Shown: in pieces, positions 44,383 to 52,283 of the stretch
Layout of the letters: the number at the start of each line of letters is the position of its first letter
Position numbering within the stretch: position 1 is the first letter of the stretch
NCBI GenBank assembly: GCA_051745635.1
Contig: JBNJEH010000003.1
Span: 50,047-114,046, forward strand
Source of the DNA: Brumimicrobium sp051745635
Lineage (GTDB): Bacteria; Bacteroidota; Bacteroidia; Flavobacteriales_D; Crocinitomicaceae
Direction: 5' to 3'
Length of the DNA: 64,000 nt
Program-made: the position numbers and the translations under genes
Notes under the pieces: generated by a model
What the model was told of the DNA's origin: nothing
What the model saw: only the letters and a program-made list of their open reading frames with translations
Database searches by the model: none

Positions 44383-44817
44383 ATGACATTTACATTATCA
44401 GATGAAGATCGCAGTATTTTAAATGAATTGTATCAAGAATTCATTGAAATTAAGCAGGAAATTATTGAAGAGTGCTTAAAAAGCTTAATTATTAGCTTTC
44501 ACCATACCATTGCATTCGCGAAAAGTTTTGAAGATTTTTCACCGGCGAATGTGCGTCGTCATGGTTTGATTACAATTTTGACCAGGCGTGCGTTGCGCTT
44601 TTTCGGACTGCAATTAGAGGAGAAGTCGACTGAAAAAGTCAGTAGACGACACAAAAGACACCGAAGTCCGGCAAGTTCATTTTTAACGAGAAAAAATGGC
44701 TATCGCTTTTGCCGCAACGGTATAAAAGTTGTGGTCTTTCCGTTGTATCTCCTTTTATTATTGCTCGTTTATCTGAGAAAACCTGAAAAAAATGTAAAAA
44801 ACAAGTATTGTCCGTAA
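44383..44817 (+). CDS. Hypothetical protein with C-terminal membrane helix
   Basis: A 144-residue protein starting MTFTLSDEDRSILNELYQEF with a helical N-terminal half, a strongly basic linker (SRRHKRHRSPAS near 88) and one hydrophobic helix near 115-132 before a basic tail. This looks like a tail-anchored protein with the N-terminus in the cytoplasm. I recognise no family. It is divergent from the regulator-like gene and shares the operator array in its leader. Confidence 0.55.
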   Translation: MTFTLSDEDRSILNELYQEFIEIKQEIIEECLKSLIISFHHTIAFAKSFEDFSPANVRRHGLITILTRRALRFFGLQLEEKSTEKVSRRHKRHRSPASSFLTRKNGYRFCRNGIKVVVFPLYLLLLLLVYLRKPEKNVKNKYCP

Positions 44818-44952
44818 ATAATTAGTTATGAACATTTTAAATATCTTGTTATAATTAGAAACTTGATGTTTTTGTTGAGAGATGTGATTTTTTTTACAGA
44901 ATTTGAAACCTATTGCTAGTCAAGTCGTAACACCTTCAGATTTTAAAATGAA

Positions 44953-45156
44953 ATGGTCATGATAGGAACTACGAATTTTATTGGACATGATGCCGTTCAA
45001 CTGGCACAAAAGCAATTGGAACGTCACATGGAACGGGGCGCATCCAGTCGATTAAGTATTTTTGAAGTAGCCCAACTGATGGATGTTGTTCGAAAAGCAC
45101 CACCCCAAAAGAAACGACATAACGAGTCGCTGTTCTTTGGTTTTTCTGAAAACTAA
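44953..45156 (+). CDS. Small hypothetical protein
   Basis: A 67-residue protein. Starts at 44953 (MVMIGTTNF) or 44959 (MIGTTNF) are both possible. It contains HDAVQLAQKQLERHMERG and IFEVAQLMDVVRKA helices and no signal peptide. A long perfect-stem terminator (45175-45213) follows 18 bases after the stop, which strongly supports it as a real gene. Function unknown. Confidence 0.65.
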   Translation: MVMIGTTNFIGHDAVQLAQKQLERHMERGASSRLSIFEVAQLMDVVRKAPPQKKRHNESLFFGFSEN

Positions 45157-45174
45157 TAGAAATAGTGAAATATT

Positions 45175-45213
45175 AAAGACGACAGGAGGTAACAGCACCT
45201 CCGTCGTCTTTCT
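45175..45213 (+). terminator. Strong Rho-independent terminator
   Basis: AAAGACGAC + GGAGGT (45175-45190) pair with ACCTCC + GTCGTCTTT (45197-45211) around a six-base loop, with one bulged base. The T tract lies mostly within the stem end. It closes the 67-residue gene. Confidence 0.85.
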
Positions 45214-45500
45214 GGAAGTAGAAGTACAGCGAAAAATCTGTCTAAAGACTTAAATATTAGTTCTGAGTTATCAATCGCTACTAAAGAGAACTGAAAATGC
45301 AGGAAGTAGTAAACGTACTCTTAACTGCTCACCAACTTCAGTTGGTTGACTACTGATCCCTCCAATGCAAACCGATCTCCAGCATTACTCTAAACTTCCC
45401 TTTATGCTTTTAGAACCTTTCTTAAAGGAAGTCACATCTTGTCCCATATAGTTAATCCTTTTGCATGGTCAAAGTGCGTATTTTCAATTTGAGAAACCGG

Positions 45501-46350
45501 GTGCCATTTCCGTGGTAAACCATTAAGACACACTTTGCGTTCTCCGCGAATTCATCGCGCTCTTTACTTACGCTTTTGGTCAGCACAGGTACGGTTAATA
45601 TATCACAGTCATTAATTTGTCTTGAAGAATGACTCGTCTGCGAATCTTTAATCGGTTGGAGTGGTGGTGAAATTGAGAAATTGCCGGTAACCCTGGTGCC
45701 ATTTCCGCGGTAAATCCATTACGACACACTTTGCGCACTCCGCGGATCCATGGCGCTCTTTGCGGTTAATATATCACAGTCATTAATTTGTCTTGAAGAA
45801 TGACACGTCTGCGAATCTTTAATCGGTTGGAGTGGTGGTGAAATTGAGAAATTGCCGATAACCCTGGTGCCATTTCCGTGGTAAATCCATTACGACACGC
45901 TTTGCGTTCTCCGCGAATTCATCGCGCTCTTTACTTACGCTTTTGGTCAGCACAGGTACGGTTAATATAAGACAGTCACTAATTTGTCTTGAATAATGAC
46001 ACGCCTACGAATCTTTAATCGTTTGGAGTGGTGGTGAAATTGAGAAATTGCCGATAACCCTGGTGCCATTTCCGCGGTAAATCCATTACGACACACTTTG
46101 CGCACTCCGCGGATTCATCGCGCTCTTTGCTTACGCTTTTGGTCAGCACAGGTGCGGTTAATATAAGACAGTCACTAATTTGTCTTGACGAATGACACGT
46201 CTGCGAATCTTTAATCGGTTGGAGTGGTGGTGAAATTGAGAAATTGCCGGTAACCCTGGTGCCATTTCCGCGGTAAATCCATTACGACACACTTCGCGTT
46301 CTCCGCGAATTCATCGCGCTCTTTGCGGTTAATATATCACAGTCTCTAAT
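45501..46350. repeat. Tandem repeat, ~196-bp unit, five copies
   Basis: The unit beginning GTGCCATTTCC starts at 45501, 45696, 45867, 46063 and 46259, so periods are 195, 171, 196 and 196 bases and the last copy is partial. Copies 2 and 5 are short types lacking a segment of about 25 bases (ACTTACGCTTTTGGTCAGC and following). Units are about 90 percent alike by eye and contain CGCGAATTCATCGCGCTC, AATTTGTCTTGAAGAATGAC and GGAGTGGTGGTGAAATTGAG. They have no conserved reading frame. Confidence 0.9.
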
Positions 46351-46485
46351 CAACGTCAAATTAATCTATATAATTCAAAACTGATAGTAAAACGAATCGA
46401 AAATAGTAATTTACAAATATAAACCATTCCTTACCGTAATATGTTACAAAAGTGAATTTAAAATGCGTTAATGTAGTTGTTTTAT

Positions 46486-46510
46486 TTACATAATTACATT
46501 ATATTTACAT
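46486..46510 (+). promoter_or_regulatory. Direct TTACAT repeats upstream of the XRE gene
   Basis: TTACAT is repeated at 46486, 46494 and 46505, the last copy ending 15 bases before the ATG at 46526. XRE regulators usually bind such repeated words in their own leader, so an autoregulatory operator is plausible but unproven. Confidence 0.4.
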
Positions 46511-46525
46511 CAAAATTAAACACAA

Positions 46526-46894
46526 ATGTCAATTAAAGAGCGGTTGCAAATGGTGATGAAGATGAATAATCTATCGAATGCTGCATTTGCAGATCAGATT
46601 GGCGTTCAGCGTTCGAGTATTTCTCATGTTATTGCAGGACGCAATCGTCCGAGTCTTGACTTTCTGGAGAAGACCTTAAAAGCTTTTCCACGCGTGGATG
46701 CTCACTGGCTCATAACGGGAGAACAAAGTAAATTGAAATCTGAGCAGGAATTATCGTCTGCTCCTGCCCGGAAACCGCAGACGGACATTGAAGCGCCACC
46801 ACAAAAGGAAACGGCAAACACAGCGCGCGAAGTCAAAAAAATCATTGTTTTTTATTCCGATGGTACGTATGATGAGACCTATCCTAAGACGTGA
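46526..46894 (+). CDS. XRE family transcriptional regulator
   Basis: A 122-residue DNA-binding protein. The helix-turn-helix occupies about residues 5-60 (AAFADQIGVQRSSISHVIAG contains both helices). A Pro/Glu/Gln linker (about 68-100) leads to a C-terminal strand (REVKKIIVFYSDGTYDE) of a kind seen in Bacteroidetes XRE proteins. It may regulate its own gene through the TTACAT repeats. The gene end overlaps the convergent mnmA stop by 11 bases. Confidence 0.9.
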   Translation: MSIKERLQMVMKMNNLSNAAFADQIGVQRSSISHVIAGRNRPSLDFLEKTLKAFPRVDAHWLITGEQSKLKSEQELSSAPARKPQTDIEAPPQKETANTAREVKKIIVFYSDGTYDETYPKT

Positions 46895-48062
46895 TTACGC
46901 CAGATCCGATAAGTTGCTCGCCATCGTAGAAAGCACAGAACTGTCCCGGGGTGATTCCGCGCTGTAATTCATCAAACAATACGTAAATACCCGTCGGTTT
47001 CGAGATCAGTATCCCGCTTTGTAATGGTTGCCGGTAACGGATGCGAAATTGGTAGTGACGCTGTTCACCCGGCGTTATTTTGTTTGCATCCAGCGTATAT
47101 GTAATCGTTGAAGGATCAATTTTTAAGGCAATTCTATTTAAAGCTTTGTGTGAAGATTTTTGTCCGGAATATACAATGTTTTTATTCGTATCTGTTTGAA
47201 TCACAAATGATGGGTGAGGCCGACCACCTATGTGAAGTCCTTTGCGTTGACCGATGGTATAAAAATGAGCGCCGCTATGCTCAGCAACCTTCGCTCCATC
47301 AGTTGGTTTAAATGTAAAGGGAGTGGCCAGCGCTTCCACTTGATCGGCTGAATGAGGTAAAGCGTGATAATCCTCTAATAAAGAATCATTTTCGGGTATT
47401 TCGATAACATCTCCTTTTCGCGCTGCCAATTGCTGCTGCAGAAAATCGGGCAAACTTATTTTACCGACAAAACAGAGCCCCTGAGAATCCTTTTTGTCTG
47501 CCGTGATCAATCCTTCTTTTCGTGCTATTTCCCGCACCTCCGATTTTTGAAGGTGTCCTATAGGAAAAAGGGCTTTTTCAAGCTGTTCCTGCCGCAATTG
47601 ACATAGGAAATACGATTGGTCTTTGTTCTGATCTTTCCCTGCCAGGAGTTGGACTGATCCGTCTTCACCTTTTGCAGTTCGGCAATAATGCCCGGTGGCA
47701 ACATAGTCGGCACCCAGAGCCAGTGCCTGGTCCATAAAAACGTCAAATTTGATTTCGCGATTGCATAAGACGTCTGGATTGGGCGTGCGCCCGCTCGCAT
47801 ACTCATCAAACATGTAGTCGACAATGCGCGTTTTGTACGCTTCACTCAAATCAATGACTTGAAACGGGATATTTAAACTATTAGCAATCAGTAGCGCATC
47901 GTTGGAATCATCGATCCAGGGACAGTCATTTGAAAGCGTTACACTCTCATCGTGCCAGTTTTTCATAAACAGACCAATCACTTCGTATCCTTCTTCTTTC
48001 AAAAGATAGGCTGCGACACTTGAGTCCACTCCTCCCGATAAACCTACAACCACTCGTTTCAT
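46884..48062 (-). CDS. mnmA: tRNA-specific 2-thiouridylase MnmA
   Basis: MnmA thiolates U34 in the tRNAs for Lys, Glu and Gln. The start at 48062 (MKRVVVGLSGGVDSSVAAYL) places the PP-loop at the N-terminus and gives 392 residues, the normal size; a longer frame to 48215 is AT-rich noise. The two catalytic cysteines are in NPDVLCNREIKF (near 100) and DSQGLCFVGK (near 200). The C-terminal barrel shows GQRKGLHIGG. It has a well-formed promoter at 48081-48110. Its stop overlaps the XRE gene. Confidence 0.96.
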   Translation of the reverse strand: MKRVVVGLSGGVDSSVAAYLLKEEGYEVIGLFMKNWHDESVTLSNDCPWIDDSNDALLIANSLNIPFQVIDLSEAYKTRIVDYMFDEYASGRTPNPDVLCNREIKFDVFMDQALALGADYVATGHYCRTAKGEDGSVQLLAGKDQNKDQSYFLCQLRQEQLEKALFPIGHLQKSEVREIARKEGLITADKKDSQGLCFVGKISLPDFLQQQLAARKGDVIEIPENDSLLEDYHALPHSADQVEALATPFTFKPTDGAKVAEHSGAHFYTIGQRKGLHIGGRPHPSFVIQTDTNKNIVYSGQKSSHKALNRIALKIDPSTITYTLDANKITPGEQRHYQFRIRYRQPLQSGILISKPTGIYVLFDELQRGITPGQFCAFYDGEQLIGSGVITS

Positions 48063-48400
48063 ACAGCTATTAATGAAGCGCAAAAATAGCGAACTTTTGA
48101 ATACGAACAAAATCAGGGTTTTTATTACATAAGTAAATATATCGACCGATGGTTTATTGAATTTAGATACACAAAAGTAAATAATAGTGTTAATATTTAT
48201 TGCTATAACGTTCACAAAAGTAAACTAATTCGATAACGAGGTAATAGTTGTCACAGTTTATCGACTTGTCCTAAAGATGAGCCATTTACCATACATTGTG
48301 AGCGTGTTAAAACACAGTATGCCGGATTTTACATTTCTTCATCCACGATTATCTTCAAAAATCAGGCTCATCATAATTAGATTTACTATTTTCGTAATGA
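48063..48400. other. Divergent promoter region between mnmA and the 48401 gene
   Basis: These 338 bases contain the mnmA promoter on the left. Just before 48401 a TACTATTTTCG word resembles a -7 element close to the start codon. Otherwise the stretch is AT-rich and shows no gene or repeat. Confidence 0.55.
48081..48110 (-). promoter_or_regulatory. Bacteroidota-type promoter of mnmA
   Basis: Read on the - strand, TTG (48110-48108) is followed after 19 bases by TATTTTTG (48088-48081), matching TTG-N17-19-TAnnTTTG. It lies 19 bases before the mnmA start codon and supports the short start at 48062. Confidence 0.65.
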
Positions 48401-49126
48401 ATGATCGGGAAATGTTACATAACGGCTGTACTTTTTGCGCTCTGTACTGTTAATGTTCAGGGGCAGTGCGATGAGATATATTTGTCGGGACGCGTATCGG
48501 ATACATTGAATAATCAGCGCTTTTACAATTTGATGGTCATCAATTTAACGACGCAACAAGGGGTTTTTGGACGGCCTTCGGGGAAATTTGGTGTTTATGC
48601 CAACCCTGGTGATCAAATCGCATTTTCAGTGGAAGGTTATGATCGCGTTACGATAACAATTCCGGAAAGCGATAGTTGTAATATCGATACCAACGTCGTT
48701 TTACCTAACCGCGTTCAGGAAATTTCGAGTGTGGAAGTTCGCCCGATAAAGTCGCTGGAAACGATTCGCGAAGAGCGCGAAGAAATAAGTATGCGGGAAA
48801 CGCGCACTGTGACTGGTGTTGACGTGTTGCAAAGTCCGATAACGGCACTGTACGAGCGTTTTAGCAAAAAGGCGCAATCGAAAAGAAAGGTTGCGGAAAT
48901 GGAGCACCAGGATAACATTAATGCTGTGCTCAAAGACCTACTGCGTTTGTATGTTTCCTATGATGTCGTTTATCTCGAGGAGGAAGAGTTTGAGTCCTTT
49001 GTGTATTTCCTCAATATCGATGAAGATTTTCTGCGAACCGCGACGGACTATCAGTTGATTACCTATATCAAAGATAAGCTCGAGCACTATAAATCTATGA
49101 ACCCTGAGATATTTCCGAAACAATAA
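48401..49126 (+). CDS. Secreted protein with carboxypeptidase-regulatory-like domain
   Basis: A 241-residue protein with a signal peptide (cleavage after ...NVQGQ). Residues 27-100 form a CarboxypepD_reg-like beta domain (YLSGRVSDTLNNQRFYNLMV, VFGRPSGKFGVYANPGD, FSVEGYDRVTITIPE). The C-terminal part (120-241) is helical and charged. Bacteroidetes have many such proteins near TonB or envelope systems; a specific job is not known. It converges with the RRM gene after seven bases. Confidence 0.78.
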   Translation: MIGKCYITAVLFALCTVNVQGQCDEIYLSGRVSDTLNNQRFYNLMVINLTTQQGVFGRPSGKFGVYANPGDQIAFSVEGYDRVTITIPESDSCNIDTNVVLPNRVQEISSVEVRPIKSLETIREEREEISMRETRTVTGVDVLQSPITALYERFSKKAQSKRKVAEMEHQDNINAVLKDLLRLYVSYDVVYLEEEEFESFVYFLNIDEDFLRTATDYQLITYIKDKLEHYKSMNPEIFPKQ

Positions 49127-49133
49127 CGCTGTA

Positions 49134-49520
49134 CTAATCGTCTTTGTTGCGCTTTTTGCGCGGACGGAGTACACGTCTTTTTACGACATTTGCATCTCTA
49201 ACGACCTTTTTGGGAGCTGATTTACTGCGCTCGGAAGGACGATCTCTTTTGGCGCTGGAGGAATTTTTTCGATCTCCTTTGGGTGTTGCGATTTTCACAT
49301 CTAATTTCCGTCCCTTAACTTCAAATCCGTTGAGCGCTTCAATAGCATTGAGGGCTTCGGTATTATCCTCCATCTCTATGTAGCCATAACCTTTTGAACG
49401 CTTCGTGTCACTGTCATAGACTACATGGGCATAACTCACATCGCCGAATTGAGAAAAGGTGGTTTTAAGATCATCCGAGGTAATGCCAAAATCGAGGTTG
49501 GCAATAAAGATATTCGTCAT
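49134..49520 (-). CDS. RRM-domain RNA-binding protein
   Basis: A small RNA-binding protein of 128 residues with one RNA recognition motif (residues 2-80): RNP2 is IFIANLDF and RNP1 is KGYGYIEM. The C-terminal 45 residues are basic with Arg/Lys/Ser (KRRVLRPRKKRNKDD), typical of cold-shock-induced bacterial RRM proteins. It probably binds single-stranded RNA, perhaps during cold adaptation. It stands alone and converges with the secreted protein gene. Confidence 0.92.
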   Translation of the reverse strand: MTNIFIANLDFGITSDDLKTTFSQFGDVSYAHVVYDSDTKRSKGYGYIEMEDNTEALNAIEALNGFEVKGRKLDVKIATPKGDRKNSSSAKRDRPSERSKSAPKKVVRDANVVKRRVLRPRKKRNKDD

Positions 49521-49716
49521 AATGGTAACTCTAATAATGTAATCGTGACAAAATTAAAGGTTTTAAATCAAACGAAAGATAATTGTATACATTATTTCTT
49601 TCAAACCGTTGATTCAGAATTGAAGGTAACGTTTTTATTGGCTTAGTGACTCGAACGATTAATTTTACGCGTTCGTCAACGCTATCAGTACTATTTGCAG
49701 TGAATGCTGGGGTGTA

Positions 49717-50454
49717 TCAAATAGACATAATTTCCTTAAACCGAATCGCCTGTCTCCGCGATATTTCAACAGATTCATCTTCGTTGATAAACACCTTCAG
49801 TCCTCCATTGAACCAATTTTCGATGCGATCAATCCAGTCTAAATTGATGATGTATTTGCGATTGGCCCGAAAAAAGTCTTCGGCACTCAAACGTTCTTCC
49901 AGCGCATTTAAGCTTCTTAAAATCATGGGATGATAATCGTTGAAATAGACTTTTACATAGTTTCCCTGACTCTCGAAATAGCGGACGTCTGCCAGCCGTG
50001 GGTAGTAACATTTTTCACCATCCTTGATAAAAACGCGGTCCGCATTGGTCAGTTTGCGCTCCTTCCTTTCATTTTCGACACGCGATTCAAATTCTTCTTC
50101 GCGCTGCGCAGTCAATTTTTCGACAGCCTCTTTGAGTCGTTCCGGGTCGACGGGCTTCAGGAGATAATCGAGTGCATTCACGTTGAAAGCTTCGATGGCG
50201 TGTTCGTCATAAGCAGTGACAAAAATCACCTTTGGAATTTCTTCCAGGCGCTTCAGCATCTCAAAACCATCCATTTCAGGCATTTGAATATCTAAAAAGA
50301 TTACATCGGGCTGGTGTTCACCAATGCGCTCAATACCTTCCTGTGCGTTGGCCGCTTCGTCAACAACTTCGATGTTTTTGGCGTGTTCACTCAACAAATG
50401 CCTGAGTTCAGTCCGGGCAAGTCGTTCGTCATCAATTATCAGTGCTTTCATCAT
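49717..50454 (-). CDS. LytTR family response regulator
   Basis: A 245-residue transcription factor. The receiver domain (1-115) has the phosphorylation site in DVIFLDIQMPEMDG (Asp near 55) and a conserved Lys in YLLKPVD. The LytTR DNA-binding domain (140-240) shows KYYPRLADVRYFESQGNY-like strands and SRRQAIRFKEI at the end. It overlaps the upstream kinase gene by 23 bases, so the pair is a translationally linked two-component system. Confidence 0.95.
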   Translation of the reverse strand: MMKALIIDDERLARTELRHLLSEHAKNIEVVDEAANAQEGIERIGEHQPDVIFLDIQMPEMDGFEMLKRLEEIPKVIFVTAYDEHAIEAFNVNALDYLLKPVDPERLKEAVEKLTAQREEEFESRVENERKERKLTNADRVFIKDGEKCYYPRLADVRYFESQGNYVKVYFNDYHPMILRSLNALEERLSAEDFFRANRKYIINLDWIDRIENWFNGGLKVFINEDESVEISRRQAIRFKEIMSI

Positions 50455-51487
50455 CTCTGTTTTTAGTTTCCATTTCGTTGATCCAGACAGTTGCTACGAC
50501 ATATTTACCGTTATTTTCTATCGTAAATCCGGCATTTTTGCCGTATTGAAGTTCCAGTCTTCTGCGCGTATTCTCGATGCCCACACCGCCCAAATGGTCT
50601 TCGTTGTATTGTGCACCCGTATTGATTACCTGAAGGTAAACCCTTCCGCGCTCGCGAAAAGTTTGCACGATCACTTCACCGCCTTCTGACTTTTTTGATA
50701 TGCCGTGTTTTATTGCATTTTCTGTCAGTGTCTGAAGAATAAACGGCGGGATGAGCAGTTGAGAACCGAGATGGTTTTCAACGTTGTACTGCAAACGTTC
50801 TTCAAATCGAATTTTTTCCAGTTTCAGATAAGAAGTGACCAGTTTCAGTTCTTCTCCCAGGGGAATAAATGATCGTTTTCCCAGCTGAAGGGAGTCGCGC
50901 AGAATCTTGGACAAGGTGGTAATAGCAGACTTGGCAGTAGCAGGATCTACTTCTATCAGAGCGCGTATGCTGTTGAGCGAATTGAATAAGAAATGAGGAT
51001 TCAGTTGATCCCGCAACGTCTTGAGTTCAATTTCGCGATTACTGGCGACGAGCTGTAAATTGTACAGCTCCTGTTTTCGGGACTTGCGCAGCAAATGATA
51101 GGTCAGGTAAACGGCAGACCAGAGCACAAAAAAGATGCTGTAGAGCAAGACATTAACAATCAGTTCGACGGGTCGACCGAGTGGTTCCTCAAAAATGAGG
51201 TAATTTATGATGCCACTGAGCAGCAATAATACAGTACCTGCAGAAATGTTTAAGAGGAGCACCCGGGGGATGAGGGGGACTAATTTTAAATTGAGCCAGT
51301 CCAGCCGGATGAGTAAATAGCGCATGCCGTGTGTGACCAAAATCAGTAGCGTATACAATTCGAGGAGTCTGTAACGCGTCTCCTGGTCGAATTCATCTTG
51401 CATATAGCTCGTGATGGCGATTAATCCACAAAAAACACCCCAACCGGCAAGTTGCGTCATCCAATATATGGGAGATGCCTTGAACAT
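50432..51487 (-). CDS. LytS-type sensor histidine kinase
   Basis: The 351-residue kinase has four membrane helices (about 10-30, 42-62, 75-95, 108-130) that form a short 5TM-like sensor, then a coiled coil, then the His_kinase domain with LNPHFLFNSLNSIRAL (His near 168) and a degenerate HATPase with TENAIKHGIS and GVGIENTRRRLELQYG. A TATTTTTG element (51499-51492, - strand) ends four bases before the ATG, suggesting a nearly leaderless mRNA. The response regulator gene overlaps it. The stimulus is unknown. Confidence 0.93.
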   Translation of the reverse strand: MFKASPIYWMTQLAGWGVFCGLIAITSYMQDEFDQETRYRLLELYTLLILVTHGMRYLLIRLDWLNLKLVPLIPRVLLLNISAGTVLLLLSGIINYLIFEEPLGRPVELIVNVLLYSIFFVLWSAVYLTYHLLRKSRKQELYNLQLVASNREIELKTLRDQLNPHFLFNSLNSIRALIEVDPATAKSAITTLSKILRDSLQLGKRSFIPLGEELKLVTSYLKLEKIRFEERLQYNVENHLGSQLLIPPFILQTLTENAIKHGISKKSEGGEVIVQTFRERGRVYLQVINTGAQYNEDHLGGVGIENTRRRLELQYGKNAGFTIENNGKYVVATVWINEMETKNRDDESTDN

Positions 51488-51703
51488 GTAACAAAAATAG
51501 CACTTTTGACCTATCGCCGTTCCGTCAGACCGCTATTATTTAAAGGATTTCTTATCGACGTTTGCACGTTGAGGATAAACGGATACGATCGCAGCTGAAT
51601 GGAAGGAGTACTGAACAAATATGTACACAACTCAACACAACATGAATTTTTATTGTCCCAATATCTTAAGCATCAAGGGAAAATGTGATCTACAACTGTT
51701 TAC

Positions 51704-51734
51704 TTTGAAAATAATACCCTGGTAAGTATATTTG
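51704..51734 (+). promoter_or_regulatory. Bacteroidota-type promoter of the MarR gene
   Basis: TTTG (51704-51707) is followed after 19 bases by TATATTTG (51727-51734). The -7 element ends four bases before the ATG at 51739, so the transcript should begin at or next to the start codon. Confidence 0.6.
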
Positions 51735-51738
51735 CGGC

Positions 51739-52203
51739 ATGAAAAGAATTGATGAAGAGCTCAATGCCAAATTTAAAAGTGAACATCATCAGGCAGTCGT
51801 CAACGTCCGCTATACTTCCAATTGGATTGGCGCTTACCACAATCGCCAATTGAAGCTGTTTGATTTGACATTACCTCAGTTTAATATCATGCGCATCTTG
51901 CGTGGAGCGGGAAAACAACTGAGCATTAAGGTGATCAAAGATCGCATGCTCGAGAAATCGCCGAATACCACGCGTCTCATCGACAAATTAATCGATAAAA
52001 AGTTCGTCAAACGTATGCGCTGCGATGAAGATCGGCGCGTCGTTTATGTAGCTATTACGAAAAAGGGAAGGAGCGTACTGGAGGAGATTGATCAGGTTTT
52101 CGACGATATCTACAATGCGCAAAATTTTACACTGGAAGAAGCCAGGCAATTAAATTATCTTCTGGATAAAATGCGCGACAGCAATGAATCACCCTCCAGG
52201 TAA
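51739..52203 (+). CDS. MarR family transcriptional regulator
   Basis: A 154-residue winged-helix regulator. The recognition region TLPQFNIMRILRGAGKQLSI and MLEKSPNTTRLIDKLIDKKF, followed by the wing RCDEDRRVVYVAITKKG, matches the MarR fold with dimerisation helices at both ends. Regulators of this type repress efflux or envelope genes and respond to small aromatic ligands. The TonB-receptor-like gene follows 80 bases downstream in the same direction and is an obvious candidate target. Confidence 0.93.
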   Translation: MKRIDEELNAKFKSEHHQAVVNVRYTSNWIGAYHNRQLKLFDLTLPQFNIMRILRGAGKQLSIKVIKDRMLEKSPNTTRLIDKLIDKKFVKRMRCDEDRRVVYVAITKKGRSVLEEIDQVFDDIYNAQNFTLEEARQLNYLLDKMRDSNESPSR

Positions 52204-52283
52204 GTTCATGTTAAGAACATTTAACAGTCGGCACTGTTGTTGAAACATCAGTGCGCGGCATAATCGTTAATTTCGCACCCGTA

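Larger units (their letters stand above)
45157..46525. other. Non-coding region holding a tandem repeat
   Basis: The 1.37 kb between the small gene and the XRE gene hold a terminator, about 260 bases of unremarkable sequence (45240-45500), the five-copy repeat (45501-46350) and an AT-rich promoter region with TTACAT words. No gene is supported. Confidence 0.6.

Noticed and set aside
45501..46350. CRISPR array
   Set aside because: The repeat is about 196 bases with no short direct repeat and no unique spacers; it is a tandem duplication.
46884..48215. Long MnmA start at 48215
   Set aside because: The added 51 residues are AT-rich and hydrophobic by chance; the PP-loop must be at the N-terminus, and the promoter at 48081-48110 lies inside the extension.
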